DNA from: Gigantopelta aegis | Lineage: Eukaryota; Mollusca; Gastropoda; Neomphalida; Peltospiridae | Direction of reading: 5' to 3' | DNA: 64,000 bases | Assembly: GCF_016097555.1 (NCBI RefSeq) | Contig: NC_054702.1 | Location: 108,645,227-108,709,226 of the forward strand | Notes under the pieces: generated by a model | Seen by the model: the letters and a program-made list of their open reading frames with translations, nothing else | The model's database searches: none | Told to the model about the DNA's origin: nothing | Program-made: the position numbers and the translations under genes | In this document: positions 22,185-32,260 of the stretch, piece after piece | Layout of the letters: each line of letters starts with the position of its first letter | How positions within the stretch are numbered: position 1 is the first letter of the stretch

Positions 22185-22570
22185 ACCAATTTGTATATAT
22201 TATATATCTGTGTGTATACATTTAGAGTGCTAATTTATGTGGCTATGTTTAGTGGTTGCAAAGTTATGATATATTTTGTTATCCCTACCCCAAAATATTG
22301 TACAAATATTTGTCCTGGCCTCACTATGTTTATGGGATGATATCCACCAAAAATCTACTCCTTAGAAAAGTCTATCATACTTATTTATTAACTACAGGCA
22401 TAGGGCTATTAAAAAAATCACCATGAGAATTTGCCCGCCCAGGTGATACCAATTCGTTAAATTTCAGTGTCTGGTCCATGAAAAAGAGAAAAGTAGCCTA
22501 TTAGAAACTATCAATATCGAAAACGGGAAGCTTCTCTTATACCAAAGACAAATTCAGGTTTCTGTTCATT
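22185..22570 (+). repeat. block B, copy in unit 1
   Basis: Matches 24690-25015 directly and 17080-17375 inverted. Contains aaatattgtacaaatatttg, atccaccaaaaatctactcc and atcgaaaacgggaagcttct. Non-coding. Confidence 0.8.
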
Positions 22571-22590
22571 ACTGAATGAGAAGAAAAATT

Positions 22591-22712
<122 letters not shown>

Positions 22713-23520
22713 ACAGAGATCTACGGCTTGCTGGGTATACGTTCCCTCCATCAAATTTTAAAGCACTCCTATTACTTTTTCTAAGCTACACGTCCACCAT
22801 CGGAACACCTTACAGTCCTTTCGTGTAAGACAGGAACAGACTCCGTAACAGCCTGATAGTTGTGTCATATTTGGATCCTCCGTGGATTTCAAAATTTTGG
22901 GATCTTTAGGAAAATAATTAGCCTACGAAAGTGCTGGCTAACTCCACAAGAGGGCCAAATCCACGATGGCCACCGGCGACCATACTGGAAATCGAAAATC
23001 GCCATATCTCACTTAATGTTCTTAATGTTAAGACTCCGGAATAAGGTGTCTATTTCTATTACATAGAGGGTGCCTAAACGTATGGTGGGGTTAGTTTTGC
23101 AATTTGAGATCATCTTGATATTCAAATTCATTGACCATCATAAACAAAACCCAGTGGAACCCTTGAAATAGTTGGGCTAAATCATAAATGAAGTGTCTAT
23201 TTGCACATAAAACAAGGATGTACAATATTTACACGAGTTCATGTTTGCAATTTCACTTGAAATAAAAGCATACGGGAGCCCTTAGATTAATTGGGATAGT
23301 ATAATAAACGAGGTATCTATTTACATCAGACAGGTGATTCGCAATCGTTTTTGCATACTGTGCATTTGGCATATACAAGAATATGTTTATTTGAAGAAGA
23401 AGAAAAAAACATTAAGTGAAAAAGGGATAACACAACTCGCAAGTAAAAAGTGTTTAAAGAATTAAATTTAAAGTTATTTCATGGTTAACGTTTTAATCTT
23501 AGCTCTTCAGTATATGTTCT

Positions 23521-23521
23521 G

Positions 23522-23572
<51 letters not shown>

Positions 23573-23655
23573 TATTGTAAATAAATAAAATATTAACATT
23601 AAACTTAAAGAATATGTAAAAAGGAAAGGAGGCACAGATCCCCCCCCCCCCCCCC
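23521..23655. repeat. poly(A), (TA)n and C tract in block C
   Basis: About 36 A followed by (TA)n, then at 23641-23656 a 16-base C tract. In unit 2 (29780-29880) the same place has only short AT-rich sequence and no C tract, so both expanded in unit 1 or shrank in unit 2. Confidence 0.85.
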
Positions 23656-24140
23656 CGGGTGTGGCTATCCTATAGAGAGTCACTAGATTGAGATTCATGG
23701 AATCAACCACTATTTTGCCAAAAAGCCCATTCGACTCTGTAATATGCTGAAATACGGCCCTGATCATGTATTACGGTTTTGTCATTTAGATTTAACTTCA
23801 TTCAGTAATATATAACACATATTCCAAGGAAAAGACATTCATTTACATTTGATGTTTTAAAATTGAAAATGACATCTATTCTAAATTCTTTCTTCTTTTT
23901 TCTTTTTTTGGTGATTGAATTAGGAACATAATGTTCAAATATATTTTATTTAGATTTTAATATAAAAAAAATTATATTATTGGTTAGTATTTCAAATCTA
24001 TACTGTTAATTGTTTTTTCCTTTGACTGAAAGGTTAGCAGCAATCGTAAATGAAACACTATTAATTCTTATTTTAGGCAAAAGGGACTATACGGTCGTAA
24101 TACGAACTGAACTTTTGTCTGTAACTGCTGAGCGATTATA

Positions 24141-24221
24141 ATGGATGGGAACACGTCTTCAGTTAGATCCTTAGTTTACAACAATACAACAATAATGTAC
24201 GAAGGAGTTGAATATATATAG
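24141..24221 (+). pseudogene. 5' stub of GPCR-1, truncated by the duplication breakpoint
   Basis: Starts MDGNTSSVRSLVYNNTTIMY then EGVEYI and a stop. The first 24 codons match the intact receptor at 30802 except Ala to Val at residue 23, and then the sequence switches to block A' of unit 2. The 5' leader, including the attttag acceptor, is duplicated too. It cannot encode any transmembrane segment. Confidence 0.92.
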
Positions 24222-24419
24222 AGAAATAAATCATTCAAGATGCTTCACTGATTCCATACTTCACTGCACATGAAATACGTTTCTATTGAATATTTTACTT
24301 CACAAACGCACAGTTCAGTGCGTTCCGATGGGCGTTTGTGCATGCACATCTAGTCCTGCATCCACTCAGACTCTTGCAAGCATGCTTCACAAATTCACTA
24401 CATTGGCTGTCTTTATCAA

Positions 24420-24700
24420 AAGTCATCCACCATCACTCTGGAGTGCATACATTTTGGTCATGTTATTTAGTGGTAGACCACATCCCAGCTTGGTAGGCAA
24501 CACGTTTTGAGTACTGCAGTAGGGCATCCTGGGTAGGTAAAATGTAGTCCATTGTCTTCTTCTTCTGGAAGTACAACACCTTCCTTGCTTCGCCAACATA
24601 TTCTAGGTCACTAGTCTTATCATAAAAGAAAACTGTGAAACGTTCCAATAGTGCAAGTGTAGAGCAGTCTACGATATCAATTGTGATGTAAAACGTTTTG
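24420..24700 (-). pseudogene. fragment of the FTGCD/GKGK family, copy M3
   Basis: Minus strand reads ERFTVFFYDKTSDLEYVGEA, RKVLYFQKKKTMDYILPTQD and ALLQYSKRVAYQAGMWSTT. It is the sister of copy M2, carried along by the tandem duplication. Confidence 0.6.
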
Positions 24701-25135
24701 TTACCCCTACCCCAAAATATTGTACAAACATTTGTCCTCGCCTGACTATGTTTATGGGGTGATATCCACCAAAAATCTACTCCTTAGAAAAGTCTATCAT
24801 ACTAATTTATTAACTACATTTAAAAAAACACATCATGAGAATTAAACTACCACGAGACTTTGCCCGCCCAGGTGATACCAATTAGTCAGTGTCAATGGAC
24901 TAGAAGAGAAACGTAGCCTATTAGAAAATATCAATATCGAAAACGGGAAGCTTCTTTTACATCAAAGACAAATTCAGGTTTTTGTCCATTATTGAATGAT
25001 AAGACAAATTCATAATTTTTCAAATAACCTGTCCAACATCTAGTAAAACAGGGTAGAGATTTTGTAAGTTTGTTTGTTTATAGTGATAAAGATAAATACC
25101 ATCAAACAAGTACAAGTCCTAAATATGAGGTGTGG

Positions 25136-25195
25136 GCTAGGCGATATATAAACTGACTAGGCGATATATAAACTGACTAGGCGATATATCAACTT
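25136..25195. repeat. short tandem repeat, 20 bp unit x3
   Basis: Unit GACTAGGCGATATATAAACT repeated about three times, ending against the truncated Tc1-like element. Confidence 0.85.
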
Positions 25196-25798
25196 TGGCA
25201 ACATCGGAACTGGCAACGTGTACTCTTTTCTGATGAGAGCAGGTTCCAGTTATTCAAAGCTGATGGCAGGACTCGGATATACCGACGTGCAGGAGAGAGA
25301 ACAGCTCCGTGCTGTGTTCAGGAGACTGAACCGTTTGGTGGTGGATCTGTGATGGTTTGGGGCGGTATCTGTGGCCAACAGCGGACAGACCTTATTGTCA
25401 CTGACGGAAATCTTAACGCACACCGTTACATCAACCAGATTTTACGTCCCGTCCTGTTACCGTTCTTGTAACACCATCCTAGACTCTTGTTTCAACAGGA
25501 CAATGCCAGACCTCGCACAGCTCGTGTGGTGCAACAGTTCCTCGCCGCAAACAACGTCAATGTTTTGCCATGGCCAGCCCGTTCCCCTGACCTGTCACCG
25601 ATAGAACATTTGTGGGATCATCTTAGCCAGCGAATTCGACGTCGTCCTAACCCTCCAATGAATAGGGATCAGTTGGTACAGGCACTGATGCAGGAGTGGA
25701 CGGCAATACCCGATGTCGTCATTAGGCGCTTAACAAACTCTGTCCGACGTCGGGTCCATGCTTGCATACTTGCACATGGTGGACATACACGCTATTGA
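25196..25798 (+). pseudogene. 5'-truncated Tc1-like transposase (DD34E)
   Basis: Begins abruptly at RVLFSDESRFQLFKADGRT and ends ILAHGGHTRY. Catalytic core: first Asp in SDESRF, second in QQDNARPRTA, Glu in SPDLSPIEHLW, with 34 residues between the second Asp and the Glu, hence Tc1-type. The N-terminal paired-like HTH domains are missing. A stop/frame change occurs near 25468 (after RPVLLPFL). No terminal inverted repeats are seen on either side. It lies in the stretch inserted between blocks B' and C'. Confidence 0.9.
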
Positions 25799-26047
25799 AA
25801 CATGTTCTTTGTGGTCAAATATATTCACCTTCGTATTGAGTGGTCCTTTATGAAATCGCACATTTCACCCCTAGTGCTGTTGTGCACTGTGATAGTATCA
25901 TTTTATGGGTTTTATTGAGTATACTCGTGTTTATTTATCGCCAAATTATTATACTTTCAAAATATAACATTTGCATCAACTTGTGTTTTGTGTTGTTTTT
26001 AATTGAAAACATAATTGGTATATTTTCTTTTGATCGTCAGTTTATAT

Positions 26048-27596
26048 ATATACTGAACAAAAAAAGAAACTTCCGATTTGTACATATAGTATTTGTTGTG
26101 TTAAAGAATTCATTGTGTAATGAAATTATATAGGTAATATTAGCCTTGAGCTGTATTATCAGGATTCATGAATTTTATCGATTATTTTTGCACTGTTAAT
26201 CGTCGACAACGTGAAATTCAATTTGCACGTGCATGCATGGTTCGACATGTCCCGTGTTGTATTCGGTCAATTTGTTTTACTTGTCTTACTGATATTGTTG
26301 TCAAGTGAACGAAAACGCTTAAAAATGTGTAAAAAACATTAACGTTTTTTACATTGTAGCATTTTTAGTATGCCAAGAATACCCAATAATTTACGCGAAC
26401 GGGCGATTGGCATGCTTGATGCTGGCATGTCGACAGAAGACGTTGCAAGGCATGTTGGGAGTTCTAGTCGAGCGATACGAAATCTTCGCGTAAGATTTCG
26501 AACGACAGGAAGCACCAACGACTTGCCACGTCGTGGACGTCCGCGTGTTACAACGCGTGGTCAAGACCGCTGTATCATGAACACGCATTTGCGCAATCGA
26601 TTCCAAACTGCCACTGCTACTGCTGCTAACACACCTGGGCTTCATAATAACCGAATCAGTGGGCAAACTGTTCGTAATCGTCTGCGGGAGAACGGTTTAC
26701 ATGCACGACGTCCTTACGTCGTATGCGTTTTAACGCAACGTCATCGTCTAAATCGTCTTAATTGGGCACGTGTACACACTCGTTGGATACGGCGATGCTG
26801 GAATACCGTTCTTTTTTTCGGATGAATCCAGATTTTCTTTACAACGTGGTGATGGCAGGGTGCGCGTCTACCGTAGGAGAAATGAACGCTATGCTGACTG
26901 TTGTGTTCTTGAACGAGATCGTTTCGGGGGTGGGGTTTGTGTCATGGTCTGGGCAGCCATTGCCCATGGTTATCGTTCACCACTAGTCGTCAATGATGGC
27001 AATTTAAATGCTCAACGTTACCGCGATGACATTCTTGCTTATCACGTCATTCCTCTGTTACATTCCTCTGTTACGCCAACATCTCGATTTTTCAGCATGA
27101 TAATGCCACCTCTCATACAGCTAGAGACACTGTAAATTTTCTTAGGACAAATAGCATTGATTTCATTGATGACTGGCCCGCTAAAAGACCTGATATCAAC
27201 CCCATCGAGCATGTCTGGGATAGTCTGGACAGACGATTGAGGCGTCGTCCCAACCCACCCGCTAACGTCAACGAACTTCGTCAAGCGCTTATTCAGGAAT
27301 GGAACAATATTCCACAGGCAGAAATCAACACTTTAGTCAATTCTATGCGTCTGCGATGCACTGCAGTGGTCAATTCAAGAGGTGGTCAAACCCGTTATTA
27401 AGTGGGTGGGGTTTGTTTTAACCCCTACCACACTTGGTCAAAATTTCTCCCAGTTTCTGTTAACCTATGGCCATGATTTTTGCACCAAACGATGCATCAT
27501 GGAACACTCTTTAAACGCATATATAACAATTATTCCCCCGGTTTGTTTTCATCAAGTTATGTTCAAGCAAAGTTAGCGGAAGTTTCTTATTTTGTT

Positions 27597-27603
<7 letters not shown>
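26048..27603 (+). mobile_element. Tc1/mariner element, full length with both ends
   Basis: Left terminal repeat tactgaacaaaaaaagaaac and right repeat, inverted, tattgaacaaaataagaaac, both followed by TTCCG. The right end is embedded in the (TA)n array at 27600, consistent with TA target preference. The element is about 1.55 kb and encloses one transposase gene. Confidence 0.85.
26370..27401 (+). pseudogene. Tc1-like transposase, frameshifted
   Basis: Starts MPRIPNNLRERAIGMLDAGM (HTH 1), with RRGRPRVTT (GRPR hook) near residue 55. Core motifs are FSDESRFSLQ, QHDNATSHTARDT and RPDINPIEHVW, with 35 residues between the second Asp and the Glu. The C-terminus is VNSRGGQTRY. The frame changes near 26815 (just before FSDESRF) and again near 27095 (before the second Asp), so no intact protein is made. 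Length without shifts is about 343 codons, normal for the family. Confidence 0.9.
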
Positions 27604-27691
<88 letters not shown>

Positions 27692-27713
27692 GACAGAGAG
27701 AGAGAGAGAGTGA
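27600..27713. repeat. (AT)n(AG)n microsatellite, unit 2
   Basis: About 17 AT units and about 38 AG-type units with a few GACAGA interruptions. Counterpart of 22597-22711. Confidence 0.95.
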
Positions 27714-28924
27714 GTCACAGATCTACTGCTTGCTTGGGTGTTCGTTCCTTCCTTTAAATTTCAAAACTTTCCTGATCCTTTTTCTAAGCTACACGTCCGC
27801 CGTAGGAACACCCTACACTGCTTTCGTGTAAGACAGGAACAGACTCGGTAATAGCTTGATAGTTGGGTCATATTTGGATCCTCTGTGATCGGGGACCAAA
27901 GTGGATTTCAAAATTTTGGGATCTTTAGAAAACTATTTAGCCTCCATATACCTTACGAAAGTGCTGGCTAACTCCACAAGAGGGCCAACGGCGGCCATAC
28001 TGGAAATCGAAAATTGACATATCTCAATGTTAAGACTCCGGAATAAGGTGTCTATTCCTATTACATAGAGGGTGCCTAAACGTATGGTGGGGTTAGTTTT
28101 GCAATTTGAGGTCATCTTGATCTTCAGATTCATTGCCCACCATAAAAAAACAAAAACTCAGTGGAACCCTTGAAATATTTGGGCTAAATCATAAATGAAG
28201 TATTTATTTGCACATAAAATGAGGATGTACAATATTTACATGAGTTCATGTTTGCAATTTCACTTGAAATAAAAGCATGCTGGAGCCCTTGGACTAATTG
28301 GGATAGAATAATAAACGAGGTATCTATTTACATCAGACAGGTGATTCACAATCGTTTTTGCATGTTGATATTGAAATCTAATATGGAGGGCGTGGCAGCT
28401 GTATTAAAACATTAAATAGCGCAATATATATTTAAATAATTTTATATATGCTAGAACTAAAATTAAATTAACCATAGTTCATAATGTACAGTTAGTCATA
28501 ATTGAGAAATAGTTTTTTTTTTTTTTTTTAATTAACTTCATGTGTCATATTTATAATCAAATTCTGATATTGTGTCGTCAACATTTTTGTGGATTTTCCA
28601 GTAGCCGAGCAGGTAAGGTCAAATGCCATGCGAATTGGTACAGTAGGGTTCGAATTCTGCCAACTGATACTTCGTGTTTTTAAATATTACTATCTGTGAA
28701 CCACAGTTGGGTTTCACGGGTGTACTGGGTAAATGTTTCAAACGCCACGACATTTCCACTGAATCACTGATCAAGCTCCAGCTAAGATAAACTTAATAGG
28801 GTTGTGTGACAAAGGAATGGCAAAGCTAAATGAATGTGAGGTAATTCACGTGCTTGCAATGTTATCCGAGAGAGTCGCTGTCTGATAGGATTGGTCCTTT
28901 TTTGTTGTTGTTGATACCGCATTT

Positions 28925-28992
28925 TATAGAGAAATAGCCCAATGGGTCCACTGACGGGGATCGATCCCAAACAGAAAGCGCATCAGGCTACT
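28925..28992 (-). mobile_element. SINE head fragment
   Basis: Plus text gagaaatagcccaatgggtc...ggggatcgatcccaaac, followed directly by the longer SINE copy. It looks like a partial second copy of the same head region. Confidence 0.7.
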
Positions 28993-29202
28993 CATAGGCT
29001 ACTCTTTCCGAATAGCAGCAAGGGATCTTTTATATGCACCATCCCAAAGACAGGTTAGTACATACCACGGCCTTTGATATACCAGTCGTGGTGCACTGGC
29101 TGGAACGAGAAATAGCCCAATGGGCCCACCGACGGGGATCGATCCCACACCGACCGCGTATCGAGCGAACGCTGTACCACTGGGCTACGTCCCGCCCGTA
29201 AG
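28993..29202 (-). mobile_element. SINE copy with intact tRNA-like head
   Basis: On the minus strand the head reads GGGCGGGACGTAGCCCAGTG (29181-29200) with a box B in gtgggatcgatccccg, then ttccagccagtgcaccacga and aaagatcccttgctgc. The 3' tail is missing. Confidence 0.88.
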
Positions 29203-29935
29203 AATTTAAAAGTGCAGAGTGTTAATTTTTCATTTAAGAATTATAGTATACACTTTCCCCTAATTATTTTAATAAAGCATCTACGCTCTTTATTGCTAGA
29301 AACACTTTCATGCTTAAAATGATTATATGTAGCTATAAATTAGACCGGTCTGATATCAAAATGAAAACATCGCTTCCATTAACTATAATGAAAACACGGT
29401 GTTTCCAGAAAGTCATTTGTGATTTAATAAATAACTGTGTGGCGATATGATGTAAAGAACCCATAAATAAATCTCAGTAATTACAAACTCTGGGAGATGA
29501 GTACACAAATTGTTCATAAGTAATTATCTAATATTAAAAGTGTACATTGATTTTACAAATTCCCAGAATAGCATTTACTCATAATGAATATGTTGTCACA
29601 TGCTGTGCATTTGGCGTATACAAGAATATGTTTATTTGAAGAAGAAGAAGAAAAAAACATTACGTGAAAAAGGGATAACACAACTCGCAAATAGTCAATA
29701 ATGTTTAAATAATTAAATTTTAGGTTATTTCAAGGTTAACGTTTTAATCTTAGCTCTTCAGTATATGTTCTGAAGAAATAATAAATAAATAAATATATTT
29801 TTTTTGTTGTAAATAAGTAAAATATTAACATTAAACTTAAAGAATATTTAAAAAGGAAAGGAGGCACAAATCTCACCGGGTGTGGCTGTCCTATAAACGA
29901 GTCACTAGCTTGAGATTCATGGAATCAACCACTAT

Positions 29936-29990
29936 TTTGCAAAATGCCCAATCTAATTAAAATTTTAATTAGATTGCAAAATGCCCATTC
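29936..29990. mobile_element. minimal palindromic insertion with 12-14 bp flanking direct repeat
   Basis: The core is a perfect palindrome, AATCTAATTAAAA followed by its inverse, flanked on both sides by TTGCAAAATGCCCA. Unit 1 (about 23712-23730) has the uninterrupted site. The palindrome equals the outer tips of the 4.06 kb inverted-repeat element at 46751-50806. Confidence 0.75.
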
Positions 29991-30284
29991 GACACTGTAT
30001 TATGCAGAGATACGGCCCTGATCATGTATTATGGTTTTGTCGTTCAGATTTAACTTCATTCAGTAATATATAAAACATATTCCAAGGAAAAGACATTCAT
30101 TTACTTTTTATGTTTTAAAATTGAAAATGACATCTATTCTAAATTCTTTCTCTTTTTTTCTTTTTTCTTTCTTGTTTTGCATTTGAGTTAAGAACAGCAT
30201 ATATAATTATATAAAATGTTTAAATATATTTTATTTAGATTTTAATATATATTATTGGTTAGTATTTCAAATGTATACTGTTAA

Positions 30285-30666
30285 AGGGACATTCCTGAGT
30301 TTGCTGCATTGTAAGATGTTTCCGACTAATAAAATACTTCTACGATTAAACTTACATATTAAATATATTTTCTTGTTTAGAATATCAATGTCTGTATATT
30401 CAATGTGTTTCTGGTCGTCTTAATATTTGTAAGAAGCCCAAACTGGATTTCGTCTTCAAATAATTTCGTACGTACGAAAAAATATATTTTCGGAAATAAA
30501 ACGAAATTTAACCCAGTGCAAATATTAGAACGATCAGAAACATGTTTAATATACAGCCACCAATATTTTATGCAGAAAAATATATTTGATACATAATTAC
30601 AATCGTTAAAAGGTCTCTGTTAGTCGATAGCATCTTAAACATTACAGCAAACTCAGGAATGTCCCT
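30285..30666. mobile_element. TTAA-flanked palindromic MITE, copy 2, upstream of GPCR-1
   Basis: 382 bp between TTAA at 30281-30284 and 30667-30670. The empty site in unit 1 reads ctgTTAAttg (about 24006-24015). The two halves are long inverted repeats meeting at cgtacgtacg. It lies 136 bp upstream of the ATG and about 70 bp before the 5' leader acceptor, so it falls in the leader intron or promoter. Confidence 0.92.
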
Positions 30667-30723
30667 TTAATTGTTTTTCCCTTTGATTGAAACGTTAGCA
30701 GCAATCGTAAATGAAACCTTATT

Positions 30724-30801
30724 AATTCTTATTTTAGGCAAAAGGGACTATACGGTCGTAATACGAACTGAACTTTTGTCTGTAACTGCTGAGCGATTAT
30801 A
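30724..30801 (+). promoter_or_regulatory. 5' leader of GPCR-1 with a probable splice acceptor
   Basis: taattcttattttag ends at 30737, a good acceptor, followed by 64 nt of leader to the ATG. Suggests one or more non-coding 5' exons farther upstream. The same leader exists before the stub at 24141. Confidence 0.5.
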
Positions 30802-32118
30802 ATGGATGGGAACACGTCTTCAGTTAGATCCTTAGTTTACAACAATACAACAATAATGTACGAAGGAGCTGAATATTATAAAGTTCTTGCGAAGCTGAAT
30901 TACGAACGCATGCTGTTCCAGCTGCCAGTGATAATTACACTGCTGGTCGTCATGGTGATGGCCATATTCGGGAACATTCTTGTCATCTGTGTGTACAGAT
31001 TGTCCTGCAAGAGAAGTGTTGCGAGTTTCTTCATTATTGTTCTTGCCATCGTAGACCTAACCACGGCTCTGTGTACCGCCTTCAACATCCAGGACATGCT
31101 AAATCCATACATGAACCCAGCACCAGTTGCGTGCAAGATTGGACGATTCCTGGAATCCTTTACGGCAGTGCTTTCTGGAATCTTTCTCGTCTGCATTGCA
31201 TTTGACAGGTATTTTCATATAATCTATCCTCTTAGAGGATACACACTCGCGCAAGCTAAATACCTGGCTATTGTCATGAGTGCCGTAGCCCTGTCGTTAG
31301 CTTGGCCTCAGCTGTTTTTGGCAGGCAAAAAAACTGTAAAAACTTCAGTGGAGGGAATATTTGGCGAAGACTGTTCATTTCAAGACAGTGTTTATAATTC
31401 CATATACACATTATTATTTCAAGGCATGCTAGCTGTGGCATTTTTTACAGGGATAAGTATGACTGTGTTTTTCTACAGTCGTATTTACTATGTCATTTGG
31501 AGAAGACGCAAACAGGTTATAGGAGAACAAATTTCTACTGTGTCATCCCAGCTTAAACATCTTAAGAAGAAAAATCAGTTCTCCGATATACATCTGGAAG
31601 ACCGAAGATTAAGTAGCTGTCGATCCAAAACCGAGTTGTCCACAGAGATTAATACACCAGACGAAGTAGAAACTGGGAATCATCACCGAATAGACAGAGA
31701 TGCAATAAAAGAAGAAACCTGCTTGTCAGATCAGCCAAGTGTCACACCAAGCTCTACGCAAGGATTAAAGAATACGGTGAAAGAATCAACACTGAAGGGT
31801 GAAGCAAAAAAGAGTTCACGAAAGCGCCGCATTGGTACGGTTCGCATAACTCGGATAATGACGGCGGTAACTTTAGCTGGTATGTTGGGCTACATGCCGT
31901 ATCTGTTGGTGAACATTTTCAAAAACATGGGACTGTTTTTCAAACCAGGCATGAGTAAAACAGAAGACTTGGTGTACGAGTTCGGCACGAAATCGCACTT
32001 CATGAACACGTTTGTAAACCCCGTTATTTACAGTGTGATGAACCCAGATTTCAGAGTTGATGCCTGGAGGATACTGACGAACGTGGGCAGGATTCGCTGT
32101 AACAGGGAACGATTCTGA
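30802..32118 (+). CDS. class A (rhodopsin-like) GPCR, paralogue 1
   Basis: 438 residues in a single exon. N-glycosylation sequons at Asn4, Asn14 and Asn15. TM1 about 41-66 with GN at 57-58; TM2 with LAIVD (Asp85); Cys111 at the top of TM3 and Cys191 in loop 2 for the disulphide; DRY at 135-137 in AFDRYFHIIYPL; TM4 about 153-175 with WP; TM5 about 200-225. An unusually long third intracellular loop (about 120 residues, Ser/Lys-rich) follows, then TM6 and TM7 with NPVIY at 406-410. The TM6 CWxP motif reads GYMP. The receptor acts at the plasma membrane, presumably G-protein coupled. The ligand cannot be named; it looks like a lineage-expanded peptide- or amine-type orphan. It is 62 percent-like to paralogue 2 by eye in the TM core. 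An AATAAA lies at 32250. Confidence 0.93.
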   Translation: MDGNTSSVRSLVYNNTTIMYEGAEYYKVLAKLNYERMLFQLPVIITLLVVMVMAIFGNILVICVYRLSCKRSVASFFIIVLAIVDLTTALCTAFNIQDMLNPYMNPAPVACKIGRFLESFTAVLSGIFLVCIAFDRYFHIIYPLRGYTLAQAKYLAIVMSAVALSLAWPQLFLAGKKTVKTSVEGIFGEDCSFQDSVYNSIYTLLFQGMLAVAFFTGISMTVFFYSRIYYVIWRRRKQVIGEQISTVSSQLKHLKKKNQFSDIHLEDRRLSSCRSKTELSTEINTPDEVETGNHHRIDRDAIKEETCLSDQPSVTPSSTQGLKNTVKESTLKGEAKKSSRKRRIGTVRITRIMTAVTLAGMLGYMPYLLVNIFKNMGLFFKPGMSKTEDLVYEFGTKSHFMNTFVNPVIYSVMNPDFRVDAWRILTNVGRIRCNRERF

Positions 32119-32260
32119 AGTCATGTTATTATAATGTTAAACCTCGCTTGGTACCTTAGTCAGGTCCCATTTTCCAGAAATGTGAGATGTACGGGCATTT
32201 TTTTAGGATTTGGTCCAACATAGATTTTTAACCTAATTTTGGTATGCTTAATAAAAAAAT
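32119..32260 (+). terminator. 3' UTR of GPCR-1 with polyadenylation signal
   Basis: AATAAA at 32250-32255, about 130 nt after the stop codon, is the first such signal. Confidence 0.5.

Larger units (their letters stand above)
28365..29598. mobile_element. 1.23 kb insertion in unit 2 (or deletion in unit 1)
   Basis: Unit 1 runs directly from cacaatcgtttttgcat-type sequence to ctgtgcatttggc (23338-23372). Unit 2 has about 1,234 bp between the same two phrases. The segment contains a T tract at 28511-28529 and SINE sequence at 28925-29205. No clean inverted ends were found, so the mechanism is open. Confidence 0.6.
24212..30873 (+). repeat. tandem segmental duplication, unit 2
   Basis: Block A' 24212-24690, block B' 24692-25015, an inserted 25016-27600 stretch with two Tc1-like elements, (AT)n(AG)n 27600-27713, and block C' 27715-30873 leading into the intact GPCR-1. 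Insertions relative to unit 1 are 28365-29598, the short palindrome at 29950, and the MITE at 30285-30666. Confidence 0.85.

Noticed and set aside
30900-32124. ORFs antisense to GPCR-1
   Set aside because: Shadows of the receptor codons; the sense frame has full GPCR motifs.
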